From contig CM018891.1 of assembly GCA_009663005.1 (NCBI GenBank), positions 2,935,465-2,945,464 on the forward strand: 10,000 nt of DNA, read 5' to 3'. The first letter of the stretch is position 1, and every line of letters begins with the position of its first letter. Positions 7,220-10,000 of this stretch are shown here, one piece after another. The stretch is from Actinidia chinensis. Its lineage: Eukaryota > Streptophyta > Magnoliopsida > Ericales > Actinidiaceae. The translations under genes and the position numbers were made by a program. The notes under the pieces were generated by a model. The model had not been told where the DNA came from, made no database searches, and saw only the letters and a list, made by a program, of their open reading frames with translations.

Positions 7220-7305
7220 GCATACAAGTTTTGTGAGAGAACCAGGCAACATGAACTTGAAGAAAATGGAGGTGAGTGAAATTTACCAACGTGTCTCAGA
7301 GCCAT
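6784..7305 (-). pseudogene. Broken B3-domain (REM/VRN1-like) transcription factor gene
   Basis: Exon 1 (7305-7226) starts MALRHVGKFHSPP and, after a frame change, reads SIFFKFMLPGSLTKL, the first B3 strand. An 86-base intron (7225-7140, GT to TTTTGCAG) follows. Exon 2 (7139-6784) gives VPQAFCKRTSGK, then PEAAVLTSCKRTWRVKI, then FDAGWDEFSRQHDLNVGDF, and finally VFKHKGGMCFDVLLFDPRA and CDKEYPEKL with a basic tail and TAA. These are B3 landmarks in order: the I/V-P-x-x-F entry, W-x-V, GW-x-x-F, GDF-(V/L)-V-F and F-V-x-x-F-D. No single frame carries them all. Changes fall near 7265, at 7137-7139, at an A run (7097-7102), near 7022-7026, and at an ACTA duplication (6953-6960) that follows GDF. The original protein would be a single-B3 protein of about 145 residues. 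It shares strand and intron position with the exon at 819-929. Confidence 0.8.
7183..7216. repeat. (AG)17 microsatellite in the intron of the B3 pseudogene
   Basis: Thirty-four bases of AG, reading CT on the minus strand, lie inside the 86-base intron. Frames crossing it encode Arg-Glu or Ser-Leu repeats and are artefacts. Confidence 0.95.
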
Positions 7306-7380
7306 TATTATGTTTTTACACTCTCTGTTGGCCTCGGGTTAAACCATGCTCGGACACACAATACCATACTTAAAAAGTTA

Positions 7381-7509
7381 TAAACCGTCGAATTCATCAG
7401 TATTTACACAATTGTTTTAAATTTGTAAATATAATTAAACCGTTTTAATAAAAAAACCAAACAAAATTACACGGATTACTCTGTTTTGAACAATTCAACG
7501 GTTTGAAGT
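7381..7509. mobile_element. Small inverted-repeat element, probable decayed MITE
   Basis: AAACCGTCGAATT near 7383 pairs with AATTCAACGGTTT near 7493-7505, 12 of 13 identical. Weaker homology continues inward as AGTATTTACAC against AGTAATCCGTG. The body is AT-rich and non-coding. No target duplication is clear. It lies about 75 bases upstream of the pseudogene start codon. Confidence 0.5.
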
Positions 7510-8400
7510 TTTTTCTTATCCTCTCTCACCCGTAGTTAGCATTTTCCACGATGTTTTTTTTTCAAGTTTGAAATAAGTCCAGGAAACTTGACGTTCGAAT
7601 CCCATGACAAGCAAAGAAGTACACAGTAATTGACCAGATCAGAGCTCAGGACAGGACTGAAACTGAAAGGCGTGAAAATGTAAACATGTTCGGAGGCAGG
7701 CAATAGCGGGCTGGGAGGACTGACGAGCCGCTGATGTTGAAAGCGACTTTAGAGAGTTTGTAGCAAGCAGAGAATCTCAGACACAAGTCTTAGTCTCTGG
7801 GCACTGAAACAATGGACTTTTTGGAGCTTGGCTCTACACGGAGTGCCGGAGACTGAACCCTATCGCGTGCCTACACAGAATCCCAGGAACACCCTCCACG
7901 CGCCACCCACCACACCTCCCGCCACCATCAGTGTAGAGAGAGAGAAGATGGAGGATTTCGAATATGTAGATGAGCAATTCTATTTCTATATACCCAGAAA
8001 TAATACCCTATGTCAAACTACAGTTTTGTCCCCTTCAAATTTTCAATTTTCTCACTATGGTACCAATTGCCAATTTGTGTCTTCAAATACGCTCGGCACA
8101 CGGGAATCCAAGCCATTTAATTTAATATAAATTTCTATTCATTGAATATTATCTGATTACTGTAATTTTTTAGAGTGATAATCGTCTCAATAAACCAAAC
8201 AATATAAACGTGCCAAGAAATGCGAAACTAATCCGATCCCATTTGGAAACAGAGGGAAGAGAAGATGAACTCTCTTTTTAATAATTCAACTCTAGTTATT
8301 TTCTCTCACGACCACCTGAAATTAGATCAATATAACTCAAATTAAAAAGCTTATAAAAATAAAATTAATAAAATTAAAACTTTACTTTTAAAGATAAAAT
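7510..8400. other. Intergenic region with a GC-richer patch (about 7660-7960), no confident gene
   Basis: The patch differs in composition from its AT-rich surroundings. A plus-strand frame (7828-8130) contains MEDFEYVDEQFYFYIP preceded by a GA run, but I recognise no domain and the tail looks random. The minus strand has only short frames. The patch could be a leader or promoter of the B3 pseudogene, or a relic exon. The right part (8131-8400) is AT-rich and holds nothing I can name. Confidence 0.4.
7981..7992 (-). promoter_or_regulatory. TATA-box candidate pointing toward the B3 pseudogene
   Basis: On the minus strand TATATAGAAATA is followed about 30 bases later by a CT-rich stretch (TCTTCTCTCTCTCTAC), a typical plant start-site setting. 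If real, the leader to the pseudogene ATG at 7305 would be over 600 bases or spliced. No splice site was fixed. Confidence 0.25.
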
Positions 8401-8790
8401 TAACAGCATAAGAAACGGATTATAAATATAGTGATGATAAATATGGGAGTAGTGGGAGAGAATCATGAGTGGCAGAGATCACAGTGACCGATAAATCCGG
8501 CACAGGCAAAGCGACAGTGCCGTACGAACGAGAGAGAGAGACGGTGCGTGACGGTGGTGGGTGGGTGGGGGTGGGGGGAATCTGATTTTGCGGACGTGCT
8601 GCATTTGTGCTGCATTTTGATTTGGTTTCCCAATTATTGCTCCTCACGCTGCCCGACACCAATTATACTGTCGCTTCTCCTCCATCCTCCATTCGAGAGA
8701 TTATTGGGTGCCATTGGAGCATGGCTCTACATAACTACATGTTTATATGTTGGCTACAACTCAGATAAAATGTAATAGACTCCTTCCGCC
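8401..8790. other. GC-richer patch with a TATA-like box, no confident gene
   Basis: TATAAATA at 8421-8428 on the plus strand is a textbook plant TATA box. It is followed by a GA run (8528-8540) and a G-rich stretch (8550-8578). The longest frames, plus 8548-8775 and minus 8662-8420, show no domain and are probably chance. TTGGAGCATGGCTCTACA (8714-8731) matches 17 of 18 bases at 7821-7838, hinting at a shared repeat. Confidence 0.35.
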
Positions 8791-9044
8791 CTTTTTGAGA
8801 GCATTTTTTTTTGAATCTTTTCTTCTTTTATGATTTTTTTTTATTGGTTGATTAAAATTTATAATTTTTCACTTAATCTTGATAATAGCAGTGTAAAAAT
8901 GAAAAAAAATTGTTATTTTTTTTTTTTTTGCAATTTGAGATTGTTTTTTGTATTTTCAGATTTTTCTCGTAAAAAAAACTAAAAAATTATAAAATTTTAA
9001 TAAACGATAATAAAAGTTCATTAAAAATGAAAACACTCGAAAAC
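8791..9044. mobile_element. AT-rich foldback element (imperfect)
   Basis: The left part from CTTTTTGAGAGC at 8791 aligns, with gaps, to the reverse complement of the right part ending CACTCGAAAAC near 9044. The inner arms are clearest: ATTAAAATTTATAATTTTT near 8853 against ATTAAAATTTTATAATTTTT reversed from about 9001. No target duplication was fixed, and AT bias could inflate the match. Confidence 0.4.
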
Positions 9045-10000
9045 TATAATAGCTAAAATAACTTCAAAAACAAACAAACTTGCACTGGCCTGAGGCTTAG
9101 TCAAAACAAATTTCTTCTTCAACTTCATGAATGGATCCATAGTATTTCGCCGGCTAGTTTATTTTCACTTAAAATGCTGAAATTCTATTATTTCAACCAA
9201 TCACTATCAAAGACAGTATTGGCCTAGTTAATAGGCGAAGAGTGGTGTATAAACACATCATGGTGTTGCTTGTAAAAATTGAGCCCACTGACGGTCTTAC
9301 AATATGATCAAAACTATTTATTTTATAGGTAACTACATAATCCAATTATATTTCTTCGTGAGAAAATAGTTGAAAAGTATGATTTTAAAAATAAATTGTA
9401 TAATACAATCAAATGACTATTGATATACAATCAAATGACTATTGATGTGCTGTGATGTTTGATTTTAAATCTTATCAGCAGATATTTCAACTTTTCATTC
9501 CCCTATTCTATCTAACAAAATACGTCGCTCAATTTACACACAGAGATTTTGTATAAAATGTTTGTGCGTATTCGTAGCATTATCGTTTCATGATCCATAA
9601 TTGCACAAAGCGCACATCAGACATGTGACAACAACACCAACAAAAATGATGACTAATAATCATAGTTTTACACTGTTTCATCCTAACATCTTTTTTTCTC
9701 TCTCTCTAATGCATCACACATTCGTGGAATGTCTTGGTATACATTCGCAAGTGTAGAATTATCGTCAACAAATACAGTAAAATACATGTTAAAAAATAAT
9801 TCTAATTCTGACCCAAAGCCAAAGAATTAACGGTTGAGAAAAAATTACGCCAAGCATAGAATTTCACAAAATAATTTACATTGATAATCATTGTATACAA
9901 GTAAAATTAAATTTACATTACAAAATAAAAAATAAAAATGAGATACATATAGAATTACGAGTCGAGTTTTGCAAGCGCAGTCTCTTTAAGAAAAATTTGT
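9045..10000. other. AT-rich intergenic DNA
   Basis: No gene, RNA or transposon end was recognised on either strand. Apart from the 22-base tandem repeat listed separately, I note only a T/CT-rich run (9690-9707) and a small ACATTC/GAATGT palindrome (9718-9732). Confidence 0.5.
9403..9446 (+). repeat. Perfect 22-bp tandem duplication
   Basis: Two identical copies of a 22-base unit beginning ATACAATCAAATGACTATTG abut at 9403-9424 and 9425-9446. Confidence 0.95.

Noticed and set aside
6830..7279. 149-residue plus-strand open frame
   Set aside because: It lies opposite the B3 pseudogene, its end is an Arg-Glu repeat from the AG microsatellite, and it shows no domain. The minus strand carries the clear B3 motifs.
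7591..7601. GTTCGAATCCC, like a tRNA B box
   Set aside because: No A box at the right distance and no cloverleaf could be formed around it, so it is neither a tRNA nor a clear SINE.
7828..8130. 100-residue plus frame containing MEDFEYVDEQFYFYIP
   Set aside because: The initiation context is fair and there is a GA-rich leader, but no domain, no splice site that improves it, and a random-looking tail.
8420..8775. Opposing frames of 75-80 residues
   Set aside because: Neither shows a domain. The G-rich tract explains the Gly/Trp and Pro/Thr runs.
1..10000. CRISPR arrays, bacterial operons, phage or viral genes, full transposases or reverse transcriptases
   Set aside because: No regularly spaced repeats, no ribosome-binding-site gene runs and no polymerase, integrase or transposase motifs were seen on either strand.

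Overview
This window looks like nuclear DNA from a flowering plant, probably a eudicot. It is AT-rich, has long GA/CT and TA microsatellites and plant-style introns, and carries several short non-autonomous DNA transposons. Nothing suggests prokaryotic, organellar or viral origin. Most of the window is intergenic, and most of the open frames in it are accidents of low-complexity sequence. No rRNA, tRNA or CRISPR array is visible.

Two stretches on the minus strand appear to descend from plant B3-domain (REM/VRN1-like) transcription factor genes. The first (819-929) is a well-formed first coding exon with a start codon, a CxxC/tryptophan-rich N-terminus and a splice donor. It is preceded by a spliced 5' leader with an intron at 955-1095. 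Its remaining exons are not visible in 1-818 and would lie beyond the left edge. The second (6784-7305) is a B3 gene with one 86-base intron, broken by about five small frame changes. Both copies have the intron at the same place, just before the I/V-P motif of the B3 fold. I infer a decayed tandem B3 cluster about 6.4 kb apart.

The DNA between them is mainly transposon debris. A foldback element (about 1431-2966) has been entered by two hAT-type elements (1559-1883 and 1962-2768), each with a perfect 8-base target duplication. A PIF/Harbinger-like element (3843-4909) with TTA duplications carries arms of T/C-rich and G/A-rich repeats. A further hAT-like element (4938-5402) and two one-ended fragments (ending at 3400 and starting near 3588) are also present. 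An orphan exon-like segment lies at 3477-3558.

The right third (7306-10000) holds a small inverted repeat, two slightly more GC-rich patches with TATA-like boxes but no convincing gene, a foldback element (8791-9044), and AT-rich sequence with a perfect 22-base tandem repeat. No new multi-gene system was found. The items most worth following are the B3 pair, the frame changes in the broken copy, and the nested transposons.
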